DNA of 64,000 bases. Origin: Terana coerulea (lineage: Eukaryota > Basidiomycota > Agaricomycetes > Polyporales > Phanerochaetaceae). The notes under the pieces were generated by a model. That model was not told where the DNA came from and made no database searches. It saw nothing but the letters and a program-made list of their open reading frames with translations. The position numbers were made by a program, and so were the translations under genes. Location: NCBI GenBank assembly GCA_024811115.1, contig JAKOGH010000690.1, forward strand, positions 434,001 to 498,000. The letters run 5' to 3'. Positions 10,412 through 22,314 of this stretch are shown here, one piece after another (positions within the stretch are counted from its first letter, which is position 1; each line of letters opens with the position of its first letter).

Positions 10412-12106
10412 ATGGCCTAAGCGGTCAGCATCGCAGGCCGAGTCCCCTGTTAACAAACGCACCCGGTCCGCTACAAACCAGTCAGAACACGACAGGACGT
10501 CCGGCAATAAAGCTCAAACCGCGAAACCTCGAGGTCGAAAATCCGCCCCTACCCTTACCGGCATTACCAAGCCTTTGGATGGCTCCTACGATGCGGGGAT
10601 ACGCAGGCGCATGAACTCTGAGAGCCTGGCCGGCCGCCTTGGGTCAGACCTGGTGCAAGAACTGGAAAGCTTGCTGCAGCCTGGGATAACGGAAATGCCC
10701 TCGTTCGCGGTACGGTCCGAAATTCAGGAGAGATACAACATCGATAGGCGGCACGTCTATGACTGGTTCCACAACAAGGGTCTGCGGGTCACAACGTCAG
10801 AGAAGAGAGAGGAACGGCGCATGCTCAGACTCAAGGATCATGTTCATGTACCCACCACACGCATGCAGGTGATACCGCTTAGATATCCGTTTGAACCTTC
10901 TTCGCTCACAGTCGTCTGTAGGGAAAGACCAGGCCAGGGACGGCAACCGAAACCACACCCGCCGGTCCCTCAGGTTCAAGGGTGGTGCAAAATCGTGAAT
11001 CTTCGGATAGTCCCGCTTCGACGCCTGTCTTTACCCCAACCTCGCTCTCAGGTTTTACGGGCAACCACCTTTCGTACGAGAATGCCTGTGCCTTGCAGCA
11101 GCCGCCACCTGATTATCTGGGCTCACATCCTGTGGACTACGGCGACATGTTGTTTTCTTCGACCATGGAACCCTCTGCAAATCATATGCCAAACCTAGCC
11201 CACCAAGCGGCCGTCTTTCCGGACCGTGCTGCTCTGCCTCATGCCATGGATCCCCTGAAAGTCAACGCGGAACGGACTTCTCACTGGATCGCAGAACAGC
11301 AGAAGATCCCATACAGCCCTCTCGCGGGCGCGCTCTCACCAACCCTTGGGACCGAACGGTCTGAAGCGGGAAGCCTGGGTCCTATCTTGCCGCTGGACAA
11401 CGAGAGGACCCTGGCCCAGCACCAGCGCGAAGCGTGCTATCGGTATCTGTCCGACGTCCTTCCTCCTGCGAGCGGCATCGAAGAATGTGTCGGGACGTAC
11501 AAGGCCTTCATGTCGCAGCAAGGCGAACAGTACTACAATCGCCTGTTCTCTGGCTACTCGTCTTCTGGCACTCGTTACTCGGCAGCATACTCTCCTGCAC
11601 CCTCTTCGCTTATCTCTTCTGTCACCATCGAGCCTTCATCTGCACCTGCGTCTGCATCCGTCCCCGCATCGACCTCTGCTTCTGTTTCTGTTCAACATGC
11701 GCGTTCTACACCTACTACAACCCCCGCTGTCTCTCAACTTCCCGGAAGCACTGGTGACTTTAGCAAGTGGCTTCTCTACGGCGGTCGGTCGCGACCATCC
11801 AGCATCCCGCCTTCCCCTTCGCAGACTCCTGGGCTATCCGAATCGGCAAGCACCGCCGCCAGCAGCACGCTCCTCTCGCACGCCGCCAGCTACAGCCAGC
11901 ACGTCCGTGCACGGTCCGCGGCCTCCTGCATCGATATCGCAGACATCCTCGAAAGCCCGGTCCTGAGGTCGCGGCACGCCTCGCAGCGCGGCGAAGCGTC
12001 CCCCAGTGCATATGGCCCCCAAGCACGCCCGCGCCCTCGGAGGAGCGGACGCACCAGAGAACCGGTATCCGCACCCTGCCTCGCTGCCCGCCGCCGATTC
12101 TCGTGA
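10412..12106 (+). CDS. Homeodomain-like putative transcription regulator
   Basis: Exon 2 begins at 10922, after an intron at 10869-10921. The recognisable part lies at about 10650-10830. A helix with LVQELESLL, then SFAVRSEIQERYNIDRRHVYD, ends in a recognition helix WFHNKGLRV. It keeps the W-F-x-N signature of homeodomains but lacks the usual RR after Asn. The rest is a long Ser/Thr/Pro/Ala-rich tail without known domains. The start is inferred. The frame is open upstream with no ATG, but ATGGCC at 10412 would join it if one C at 10416-10417 is extra, giving a basic NLS-like start MAKRSASQAES. The C-terminus is uncertain. The printed frame stops at 12106, yet a neighbouring frame reads on to 12293 with a plausible Ser-rich end. 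Confidence 0.6.
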
Positions 12107-12293
12107 CTGCGCCCGCGGGTGCCAGGACCCCGCTCGGACCAGTGTTGACGCCTCCAACCCTACCCCATACGTGTTCGCGCCGCCGGCACACCCTCGCCTG
12201 TCCACCCAACACCACGTCTACAGCTCTAGCTCCAGCCAAGACATCCTCATCGCAGGTCAGCAGCCTGCGTTCAGGGGCAGAGGGAAGGTTTGA

Positions 12294-12732
12294 GTTAGAG
12301 TCCGAGCTTCTAATATTGGTTGTAATCGCATCCGTTCATCATAGCTATGTAGCACCGCATCCTGCACCATGGACAGTTTCAACCTTCTCCGCATGTAGTT
12401 TCGTGAGCAATAAAGTGAATGCATTATACTCTGTAGCCTGCTAGCCTACTACCCAGGGCCCGAACGACGTGCAAACGAAAACAAATGGTACAATCTACGA
12501 TACTACATGATATATACAGAAGCTGCAGACAGCGCGACGGAGACCCAGGGAGAACGAACGACATGTGGAAGAGCAAGGGACAGCAGCGAGAGGAATGCGG
12601 ACCACGGCGGCATTAGCATACTACATAAGGACTATTGCAGGGCAGAGTCTCTAAAGTTCATGAGCGCGCACTGTAGAACGTGCGATTACGATAACCGGGG
12701 ACAGAGAGCTGAGTGCAAGAGGAGCGAACGCG
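12294..12732. other. Convergent intergenic region
   Basis: Gap between the homeodomain-like gene and the convergent minus-strand gene. No coding signal. It should hold both 3' UTRs. Confidence 0.4.
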
Positions 12733-15130
12733 CTATGCGTGCGCCGACGGCCGCAGGCGGACCTCGCGCCCGAGCCCGCTGCGGCCGATGCCCTCCCACG
12801 CGACGCCGACGACCTTCTCGCGCACCTCGGGCCCGCGCGGCGCGGCGCGCCCGGCGCCCTCGGCGCACTGCGCACACACGTTCTGCAGCGCGCGCAGGCG
12901 CAGCAGCAGCGGGTTCGCGACGGGCCGCAGGCGCGACGTGAGCGTCGCCGGCGGGTGCGGCAGCCGGAACGGCGAGCGCGGGATCGGCGGCGGCGCGGGG
13001 AAGACGCGGGGCGGCGGCGTGGGCGCGGGCGAGGACGGCGACGGCGTGGGCGCGAGCGGGATGAGCGGGCGCTCGGGCTGCGTCGGCGGTGGGGCGGCGC
13101 CGGTGGTGAAGGCCTCGACGTCCTCGCTCGAGGCGCGGTAGCCCTCCGGGCGCAGGCCTGCGCGCCCGCGCCGCTGGACGCGCGGCGAGCGGGCCCGGCT
13201 TCGCGAGGTCGAGCGCGAGCGCGAGCGGGGATAGGAGGCGGAGGAGAAGTAGATGTCGGGATTGGCGGTGTACATCGTCGCCTTCACGTATGCGCGCTGG
13301 AATTGCGTCGCCATGTCCACAAAGGTCGACACGGAGCGGCTGACGCGCGCAACGATACTGGAGTTGCTCAGCGTGCTGAACTGCGAGGGCGAGCGGACCA
13401 CAAAATCGGTGGTAGAGCGCCGACTAAGATGGCGACCGCGGGTGAGAAATAGACCATCATCAATGGGCGGAGATTTGAAGAAGGAATGGATGGGTATATG
13501 CGTGGAAAGGGGTGTCTCTGAGGGAGCTATGGGTGTTGAGAACGTCCGTGGGCCCGGTGAGGGAGCGTCCACGGCGCTCGCCATTAAACGAATCGGGATG
13601 AGAAGATGTGGCGGGGGATAATGCCTTGACATGTGCCATGGGAGAGGAAGAGGGAGTGGTTATCGCGGTGGTGACGGAAGCACGGCTGCTGAAGGAGAAC
13701 CAAGAAGTCGAACGACGGATGCTCGTCGATAACGACGTGGAGAGCGAGGACGAGGTGGTCAAGGACGCAGGCACGACGACACAACTTGTAGTGTCGTCCT
13801 GTACTCGGGGCCTGGTCTTGCCCTTGAGGATCGTCCTATCGGCGCGCGCGTCCTCCCGCTCGCTCAGGTCCCAAGTCACCGGCTGAAGTAAGGTCTTGAG
13901 CAGCTCAAGCTCCCTCAGGTTCCTGGCCTTCTTGGGCAGCTCATCCTCGTCGGCGATGGGGAATAGGGCACCATTCATGCTGGCGACGACATGCGAGAAA
14001 GGGATGGTCTGCTCTTCAAGGGCGCTTAGTTCTCGATAAGGTCCAAGCGGCGAGCCCTTCGTCGGGCGGTAAGCGGGCGGAGATATTCGAGTCGCAGGCG
14101 CAGGCAGGAACGGGTAATCGACGACGGGGACGTCGTACTCCTGCTTGGGTGGTGAGCGGGAGGTCGAGGGCTGCGTGCGTGTCCTCAAGGCCTGCAGGTT
14201 CCCATACGACAAGATGGGACGCGGAGTCCCACTGCTGTAGCGGACCGACCGCGTGGCACGTGAGACCTCTTCACGCTCGCGTTCCTTCGCGCGTTCCCGC
14301 TCCCGCATTTCCATGCCCGCCCGCCGGCGCACACACGCGACGGCCTCCTTGCGGCGCGCGACCTTGGCCTTCTCCGCCTGCAGCGCGCGGTGGCTGTCCT
14401 CGAATACCCGCTCGCACACCTTCAGCCGCTCCTCCCGCGCCCGCCGCCGCCGTCGCGCCTCTTCCTGCCGCTGCGCCTCCTGACACTGCCGCTCGCTCTC
14501 CTCGTCCATCAGGGAGGCCACCACGGGGCGTGAACGCGAAAGAGAAGTCTTCGTCCTGCACCTCGTCTATCCGGGGGTCTTGCTCGTCGACGACTTCGAT
14601 GCCCTTGAGCTTCAGCAGCAGCATCTTGGCGAGATGCATGTTGTCGTGTGCGTACGCGACATGCATCTGGTCCTGCAAGGTGCGTGGGGCGGCGACGGCG
14701 GCGACTCGTAGTAGTCAAAAGATGGCGACCGGTATCGACGGACCTCGAAGAGATCAGTCGTCAGGGTGGGCGGAGTCACAGGGGCGGGCGTGTGGTCCGA
14801 GGAGGTCGACGAGGTCGATGACTGTGAACAGCTGGGCGGATGTTAGTTCCGGACCAGTATAAGCCCATTTTTGAAATAAAACTTGCCTGAACGGCGGGCA
14901 TGGGTCGAGCCGTGATGACGAGGCAATGGGCTGTGTGGGTATCGAGTACGTTGTCCTGCGCGTGGTGGTCCGGACGGGGACCGCGACGGGTGGACGACGG
15001 TCGGGGGTGCCTTGTGTTGCAGCTTGAGATTAGATGGGGCCACGAGTCGGAAGGAGAGCTGGGCGGTGACGGTGTGATCAAGCCCTATGGCAAGGGGTGA
15101 GACGTCGCGAGGACGGCCGCGGGTCTGCAT
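12733..15130 (-). CDS. Unrecognised coiled-coil, low-complexity protein
   Basis: I do not recognise the family. The minus-strand frame runs from a likely ATG at 15130 (MQTRGRPRDVSP) to the stop at 12733. The N-terminal part is Ser/Pro-rich. A helical segment HVAYAHDNMHLAKMLLLKLK is followed by a strongly charged coiled coil (about 14270-14520: repeated EARRRRRAREE and KEREREE type stretches), then a linker and an Arg/Ser/Pro-rich tail ending EGIGRSGLGREVRL. Frame breaks are a missing C opposite 14686-14689, an extra C opposite 14525-14528 and an extra base near 13550-13555. A further break in the first exon could not be pinned. An intron at 14886-14832 uses a GC donor in the context CAG|GCAAGT. 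Nuclear or cytoskeletal roles would be guesses. Confidence 0.5.
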
Positions 15131-18100
15131 GGCATTCGAGCGGGCGTCGGGCGGCGGGGGTCGTGTGCTGAGAGAGGGGTATGCAGAGACCCTTGTTAGG
15201 AGGTTGCGCGGAGAGGGGGTGACGGAATGATACGCACGGAGATGATATAGGTGTGCGGGCAGTGGCCTCCTCTGGTCTATCGACGATTCGGGGAGATAAG
15301 TAAGTGGCACAGGCAGGGGTAATATAGGTGGGAAGGCGAACACGCGGGAGCCAGATCCTCGACTGATGGAAACAACACCTCGAGGCAGCGTCTACAGGCA
15401 GTGCTCGGATCGCTGGCTATCCAAACCCCTTGTGCTCGTCGTGTGCGTCGTCGTCGTCGTCGTTGGCAGAGACAGAAAAATGGGCAAGAATATGGGGGCT
15501 GTGGTGGCGGCGTGGGGTCAAGCGAGGCGGCATCAACTTTAATTCCCGACGCCAGCAGCGATCACTGGCGTTCCCGGCCACGTCTTGAACCTGCCTCCTC
15601 TTCTCGTCCTCATTTTTACGACCAATTTACGTAGGCACACCGGCGCTGACCAAAACTACCTCGGGCCATTCTCGAGCATGCTCCTTTTTTCTCGCTGACG
15701 ACACAGGACAACGGCGGTCTAATGTCGGCCGCCTTCAGGCAGAGGAAGCACCGGTGGTCCCTGAGTTCCTCCCTGGTTCTGGAGGTACGTCAACAATCCA
15801 TCGCAGACTGAACAGATATCTCACCAGCCATCTCCAGTTCCAACTATCCCGGCGGTGCCCAACGCTGCTGTGGTCAGAAGCTGCAGCGGGCGATGATCCG
15901 TTTCTGCCTCCGGTCTTGATGTTTTTGCAAACCATGTCTGCGGCGTGCACACAGAGCTTTCCTTTCCTTCCCGCGCATGCCAATCTACGGCCTTACGCAG
16001 CGGTGTGTATTCCACTCTGGTCTCGCTCAGCCCGCCCTACGGTTTTTATTAACTTTTTAACTCCGTCGTCGGCGCCGCGCGACCCCCTTCGAGTGTCGCC
16101 GGGACCGCACTTGGGCTCTGCCCTGCAGGGCTTCTCGCGCCCTTATCGTGTCCTGGCTGCTACGGCCGCTCCAGCGGTTGTCATGTCCGTCGCCACCCTT
16201 TCCTCCAATAGACCCATGTCTTGTTCCCGCCCCTTGTCCCCGATCTGACACACGGAAACCGCCGCGAGCAAGCTTCAGCGCATCTCTCAGACGCAGAGCC
16301 CTCCATACAATCGCCATCTGTCGTGCACCTAATCTCTGACCGCGGGATGCCGTAAGTAACGTTCTATGGAGAGCGCCGCCCTCCTCTTTGCAGTGCGCCG
16401 TTACCGAAGATCTCTGCCGAAACCCGTCGGCTTCGCTCCCAGCCTCCCACCGCCAGGCGGCGCGGTGAGGGACGCAGTTCTCCCGACATGGCGGCCGCGA
16501 TCTGCGCTCGCCCTCCTCGTGCAGGCCATTAGCCTTTCGCTGGCCGGGATCCCTTCGACCTCGGATGCACCCTATCCGAACCTTCGAAGACACAGATCTT
16601 CACGCCCACTTTGACCACTCCAGCCTATCCCAATTTGTCGACCTCTGCCGTGTCCGCTGCGACGCTCTACACCGAGTGCCTAGCGAACCGTATACCCCCT
16701 TCTGCGAACGCCCCGCTTCCCTGGATATGGTGCCGCTTCCCGCTTCCAGCCGCGCCTCGCTCGCACAACGGCGGCTCGGCGGGCTCATCGCAGCTACAAC
16801 TACCGCCCGGGAACGACGCCACATTCACAGGGAGGCACCAGTAAGCCTTAATGTTTGCCTGTTCTGTCATCTTCTTTACATCTTCCTGTGTGCAGAGTTC
16901 GTACTGTGTTGCGCGAGCGCGGCAGGAGGTGGCGTCTGCACCTTCTCCGCTATCCTAGCGTTCACCCTGCGTTCTGACTCCCACGACCATTGTGAGCCCG
17001 AGCTTGAGCCTTTTCGTGCGTACGTTAATTGGAATAGAGTCTCTATCGCTCTCAACCCCATTCAACGCTTGAATGCACAAGAATGTATTGTCGCCTCTGA
17101 CTCTAAATGCCCTCTCATCGCGTAATGCTTCACCCTAGGGTTCCTGTGCGCGCGCCTGAGCAGCAGCAGATGCTCGCCACACTTTGTTCTCACACCTGCC
17201 GTATCCGTCGCATACAGCTCTGGAGAGCCCGCCGCTGCCTGTCGACACCGTATTACATCGCCCTCTGGTCCTGCATGCCCGGTACCCAGGCCTGCGCCCC
17301 ATCTACCGGACCCTCAACGATCAACACGAGGCGGACGCATTGCAGAGCCTCTCTTCCGAGACTGCACATACGCGGACGAAGGTTTCACTAACGGTCGTCG
17401 CTCGAGGCTCGCAACGACGCATTTAGCTGCGTACGCAGGCCGTGGGTGGAGATGGTGCATGTGGTATGAGAGTCACGCCCCCGAGGCGTGCATCCTGATA
17501 TCGGCCCACTGTAGGGTGAGTCATTCATTTTGCCGTCCTGTTTGCAATCTGCTTGACAGCCATTGTATGCTAGATGGACAACGCATACAGTGCGCGTTGA
17601 GGTCATCGTTAATATCGTATTCATCGATGTGTAAGTGCTACACTATCGTTTTGCTCGAGCAGCGTCTTACGTTGCATATCCGATCCCAGTTACCAGGATG
17701 ACTGCATCGTGTCTCATTGGAATGACCTGCGGCATGCGTCAAGCATGCGTAGATCCGAGCCTGATACTGGCCAAGCTGATACTCGGACCGGCTGCTGTTC
17801 TGTGCTGTTCTCAAGGAGGGCCCGGCAGGGCGAACGGCTGGTGAGTATCGCATTCAACATCTACGTCATCGGCCGCGTCCGAGTGACCCTCGAGGCGTCC
17901 GCCGTGGCACGACCCTCGGATTTCAAGCTCGTAGCCGGCCATTATGGGTACCCGAGGTGCCTCGAGTCATGTCCGACAAACTGACGCTCCACGGGCTCGA
18001 CTGCCTCAGCCCTCCTCGACCTAGGATGCGCGCAAGGTTACGAGCTATCCCTGTACGGACGCAGGCCCATCCCAGTGACCCCTGTATCGGCCGACTAGCA

Positions 18101-19782
18101 CGCTCCACCGCCTGCGCCTCTCGAACGGCGTGTTCGCACGAGAGGCCACACTCGTCCAACCCTGCACGTTCTCTGGAAACGCCAGGCGCCTTCGAACAGC
18201 GGGATCCTGAGAGGGCGTCGCCTGGAATACCACACCACCACTCGCCCTGCGTTCTCCGCCACTTCCCCTATTCGCGGCAGGATTTACCCCGCAACACCGC
18301 CACCGCCCTTCTCTGCCCCCGCACGCACCCACAACCCGTGCGCGGCCTGTTGTGCGGCGGCGGGTGCTGCTTCTCGCTGGCCCGCGTGACTGGCAACGAC
18401 GCCGCCCCCGCGCTGCTGCGCGCATGCCTGCGTCGCCGTCGCTTGGACGCCTGGAACCGCACGTCGAGGTTCGCCCGGACATCAAAGCGGTGGTACGCGC
18501 AGGAGCGACTGCTCAAGGCGAGGCAGAAAGGGTCCAAGGCACAGAGTTTCGCGGCCGACCGCTTCCCGTCCATGGTCTGCAGGCGTTGCTGGCGCTGGCG
18601 CCGGGCTCTCACTGCGATGCAGATTGGCGACAGGATAATCGATATCTGTATGCGTCGTGCGTCCGACGTTGAAGGTGTGCATGGAAGGCGACGCGCTGTG
18701 CCCCGGCCTGTGGCTCTCAGGTGAGTCGGGGTGTCACAAGACCTATGCTACGTCGAGCACTTCACAGGGCTTGTGAGACTCAGAGCGAAGTCTCGGTTAG
18801 CCTGGGCTCTCGTGAACCTGGGTCTGTTCCAACAGCTAGTGCTCCAAAGCTCTGTATTGGATCTTCCACCCCTAGTCGTCACCGCGTCATGTTGCTCCCC
18901 TGTCCGGCCGTCCGCTGTCTTGCTGGTCACTTGTTGTTCGCTTTGGTCGCCCATCATCTAGGACCCCAGTCAATTCTCCTCCAGTATGGGCTCAGTCTAG
19001 ACGTGTATAATATAGCACATAGCTTGTGAGAGACTTCCCTTGCTGCTCATTTACGAGACCCTTATTCAATTCTCGTTATGGATGGCAGCACGATCCCAGT
19101 TCCTGTGTAAATCGGCTGCTCCGATTTGGTCAGCTGACCTGTACCAGCATCTCCGTGCATACCCATGGTCGATTCGTGGTCTGGACATGGCCCATATAAC
19201 GGAAACTTGCCAATTTGATCTCTACCGCGTCAGGACGTTCTGCTAGGACACGAGATGTTACAATATGTGCTTGTAGAGGCCGTTTCCTTGAGAATGAGAA
19301 TTCAGTGTTGCCAATGTGGATGCCTCCGTCTACTTCACGCATGCTTTACACATCTTGGATGCATCTTCACTCTCGCGAATCAATTGCTGCTGCTGCTGAT
19401 GCGAATAGGAACGACGAGTTGCTTGGTATGACCTACTTGGTCGCGACCTCACCGTATAGATACTTGCAGTCGCGATACATCCCCACTGACCCTGGTTTGC
19501 CTCTGTAATGTGTACGTGCGCCAGGGAGGTATACCACAGGACTACTACGAGAAAAGCTTGATTAGTGCATCGTTTTTGCGGGTCAAACCTCCAGGTTTGT
19601 ACTGCATTGAAATCCAGATGGAACATGGCACATTCGCAATAACAAAAGAGAATATATACATGGGCAGCCCCACTCTCCCATCAGCTCAAGTCCAACCCCA
19701 CCTGCGCCTGCCACGGCCGCTCTGGTATCGACGGCGGGTGTGCCGCGCCCTCCCACAGCGCCGGCCCGCCGCCGCGTCCGCG
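15131..19782. other. 4.6 kb stretch with no gene I can identify
   Basis: Both strands carry only short open frames. Some stretches look coding-like on the plus strand. One is near 16565-16700, starting MHPIRTFEDTDLHAHFDHS. Another is near 17190-17426, containing RPLVLHARYPGLRPIYRT. A third is a GC-rich Arg-rich frame at 17957-18724. None joins into a convincing spliced model and none shows a known domain. It could be a decayed gene, an unrecognised fast-evolving gene with several indels, or non-coding sequence. A short CGT microsatellite lies near 15440-15463. Confidence 0.35.
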
Positions 19783-20869
19783 CTAGCCAAACATGGCGGG
19801 CCGCCTGCCCTGCGTGATGCGCATGCCCTGCATCTGGTCGACCTGGCGCATGCCCTGCGCGGGCCCGCCGCTGGTGATGTTGATGAACGGCGAGAGCGTC
19901 GGGCTCGGGCGCGCGTCGCCCTGGTCCGGCGGGCTGGCGTCGCGCACGATCGGCACGTACCGCTCCGCGGCGAGCTGCCGCGCCTCGTCCGCGAGCCAGC
20001 CCTGCGCCTCCGCGTGCGCGCGGTCGATGCCCAGCTGCTGCCGCAGCGCCGCGTTCTCGTGCTCCAGCCGCGCGATCTCGGCCTCGCGCTCCAGCGCCCA
20101 GTCTTCGCGTCCGTCGAGGAGCGTGTCGAGCAGCGCCGCGTGCTCGTCGGCGGTCTGCGGTTGACCGTCGCCTTGCGTCTCTGGAGCGTCTTCGCCGGCC
20201 ATGGAGCGGAGGAGCAAGTGTAGTCTTTCCGAGAGACGTTGTAGGGAGCTCGTGAAATTCGTGTTTGACGCGAGGTCGGTCTGCATGGATGCGCTTTCGC
20301 GTGTCAACAGCAGATTTTCGTAGTGTTTTGTCAGAGTTAGCTCGTGCTGTTGTGCTGCAAGCTGTATAGCGTGTGAGTCAAGGAGAGTCCAGTCAACGAG
20401 CTCGAACGTACCGCATGACTTCGGAACTTGTTCATGATGGTCTCCATAGTCTGCTCGTACTCCTTCAGCAACGCGTTCATGTTCCGGTTCTCGTGTAGTA
20501 GTGTATGATTCTCGATGATGACCGCCGCGTTCTGACGCTCCAGCTCGGATTCGAAGACCTCTACGAGCAAGTTCGTCTGAGGCACATTGTCGAATGATCT
20601 TAAGAGACGTAGGGCGTACCTTTGGAGATGTCCGTATTCACCCTCCTCAGGGTGAAGCCACGCGCAGCATCCGATGCTTCTGCCTATCATGAAAGCTTCA
20701 TTGATATTCGTTTGAGCAGTCAGACACACAAGGGAGGAAGCCATACTTTGAGATTGTCCGTGAGCGCATGTAGGCTGTTCGACATCTTGTGGTTGTGGTT
20801 GTTTTGGTCGGTCAGCTCTGAGAGGAGCTGCCATGCTCGCAGTAGATCTTGATCCATGTCGTGGTACAT
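19783..20869 (-). CDS. SIKE/FGFR1OP2-like coiled-coil protein, probable STRIPAK subunit
   Basis: Exons on the minus strand: 20869-20747, 20683-20620, 20560-20412 and 20361-19783, total 915 nt (304 residues), in frame. It starts [20 protein letters not shown]. The diagnostic core is [20 protein letters not shown], then [20 protein letters not shown] and TIMNKFRSH. This resembles the core of animal SIKE/FGFR1OP2 (an ENRELRTSLEEHQ-type stretch followed by LIMSKYREQ). Homologues such as Sordaria SCI1 belong to the striatin-phosphatase complex STRIPAK, which controls hyphal fusion and fruiting (family knowledge). A second coiled coil near the C-terminus ([20 protein letters not shown]) precedes a disordered tail. 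The assignment rests on the core stretch only. Confidence 0.62.
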
Positions 20870-21438
20870 TGCGAGCAGGACTGAGTAGAAGTGAGCAGTC
20901 GCGTGGTGGTAGGTTATAACATAGGGAAGTAGCCGCCAGCTGCAGCATTGCAGCTCCGGCGCTTACATTCCGTTGTCTGATGGCAAGATTGTGGCTGCCG
21001 TGGCTATTACAGGTGGATTCACCTGTTCCTTAAGAAAAGGTGTATCATGCAGCAAACAAATCTGTAGCATTCTCTGTCCATTGTTCTACCTCTACTGCAG
21101 GTGGTGAAGTAAGGAGAGCACCGTTGTGATTCTTGGGAATCACATAACTACTACACTTACCATTTATGGATATCAGTGTGAGAACTAGGCGCGGCGGATG
21201 GTGATTGGCGTTTCGAAGGAAGGGCACATTCTCTGCCTTTTCGACGTTGTCTGCTATCCTCTGCCTCCTCCTGTACAACACCACCCTCTCATTCCCTTCG
21301 TTCTCAGGAACTTGACCTCAGAGTCGTTTATACATACATATACACATTTCCTTAACGTTTCAACTTTGACCGTCGGCTCCATACGCCAAACTCCTTAGGG
21401 TCCACCAGCAATCGAACAGTCTCTTCACAGCAAACAGC
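20870..21438. promoter_or_regulatory. Divergent promoter region between SIKE-like and R3HCC1-like genes
   Basis: A 569 nt gap between divergent start codons. AT-rich stretches at 21130-21180 and 21330-21360 fit promoter or 5' UTR sequence. No gene is seen. Confidence 0.4.
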
Positions 21439-22314
21439 ATGGCAACTTCACTCTCTTCGCTCTCTGCCTGCGTCACTCGTATTCTCGCGCTGACGGGATT
21501 CCCGAAGGAGCTGAAGACGAGGGATATCCAAGCAGCGTTCGCAGAATGGGATACTGCGAACGGTGGCTTCAAGATCAAGTGGATAGACGACACCAGTCTC
21601 CTCGTTGTGTTCGTGGATGCTACTGTTGGTGAGTACTCTGTCAGATTACTTAGCTGTTGTACTTTTACCTCTACACACCTTCCACCCAAACCCCACATGC
21701 CTCATTATCTTGCTTATTATCCCCAGTACACTGACTTCTGTCAATTTACAGCTAAGCGTGCCTACCTCCACACGCTGGCGTACCCTCCTGCCATATTCTC
21801 GTCCCCCACGTCCGCAACGACAGCTATCGTTAAGCCCTACGACGGACCTGACGCTCAAAATGTGATCCAGACCGTCAACGCGCGCCAGCACAATGGCAAT
21901 GGACGTGGACACAACGTCCGTAACTCCGTCTCGCACGGACGCGCCGTCTCCGTCAGTCATTCCTTTCGAAACAACGGCCAAGCCAACGGCAACGCCGATG
22001 TGAACAACACCTCCCCGAAGGACCGCGACCAGCCGTCCCCTACCCTTCCTAACCTACCCTCCCACCCGACTCTCAACGCCTTGATTTCGTCTTCGCTCAA
22101 CGGAGAAGCCGAAGATATATCTGCGGTCGACCCTGCAGTTCTCGCCGCTCAGCCAGAGCACAACCCGCCTCGCATCGGCGACCCGGGCAAGAGAATGCTG
22201 GGTGCTGCTTTGGGCGTGAGGCACCCTGGCCTGCCACCGCGTGTCATCGGTGGATCAAACAACGGCGTGGCGGAGATGCAGAGGGCCATGGGCGGTCTCG
22301 TCGTCGCCGAGTGA
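21439..22314 (+). CDS. RRM-like protein resembling the R3HCC1 C-terminal domain
   Basis: Exons 21439-21628 and 21752-22314, total 753 nt (250 residues). The intron is 123 nt and happens to keep the frame open, so it is easily mis-annotated as coding. The N-terminal half reads LALTGFPKELKTRDIQAAF, FKIKWIDDTSLLVVFVDATV and AKRAYLHTL. This is the RRM-type beta-alpha-beta pattern seen in R3HCC1 and R3HCC1L, where the strand IKWVDDTHALGVF is the giveaway. The rest is Asn/Ser/Pro-rich and ends in GKRMLGAALGVRHPGLPPR. Role unknown. RNA binding is an inference from the fold. Confidence 0.6.
   Translation: MATSLSSLSACVTRILALTGFPKELKTRDIQAAFAEWDTANGGFKIKWIDDTSLLVVFVDATVGEYSVRLLSCCTFTSTHLPPKPHMPHYLAYYPQYTDFCQFTAKRAYLHTLAYPPAIFSSPTSATTAIVKPYDGPDAQNVIQTVNARQHNGNGRGHNVRNSVSHGRAVSVSHSFRNNGQANGNADVNNTSPKDRDQPSPTLPNLPSHPTLNALISSSLNGEAEDISAVDPAVLAAQPEHNPPRIGDPGKRMLGAALGVRHPGLPPRVIGGSNNGVAEMQRAMGGLVVAE

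Noticed and set aside
11760..12293. Alternative C-terminal frames of the homeodomain-like gene, and a 225-residue Pro-rich frame
   Set aside because: Several GC-rich frames are open at once. None is supported by a motif, so only the printed frame was annotated and the doubt noted.
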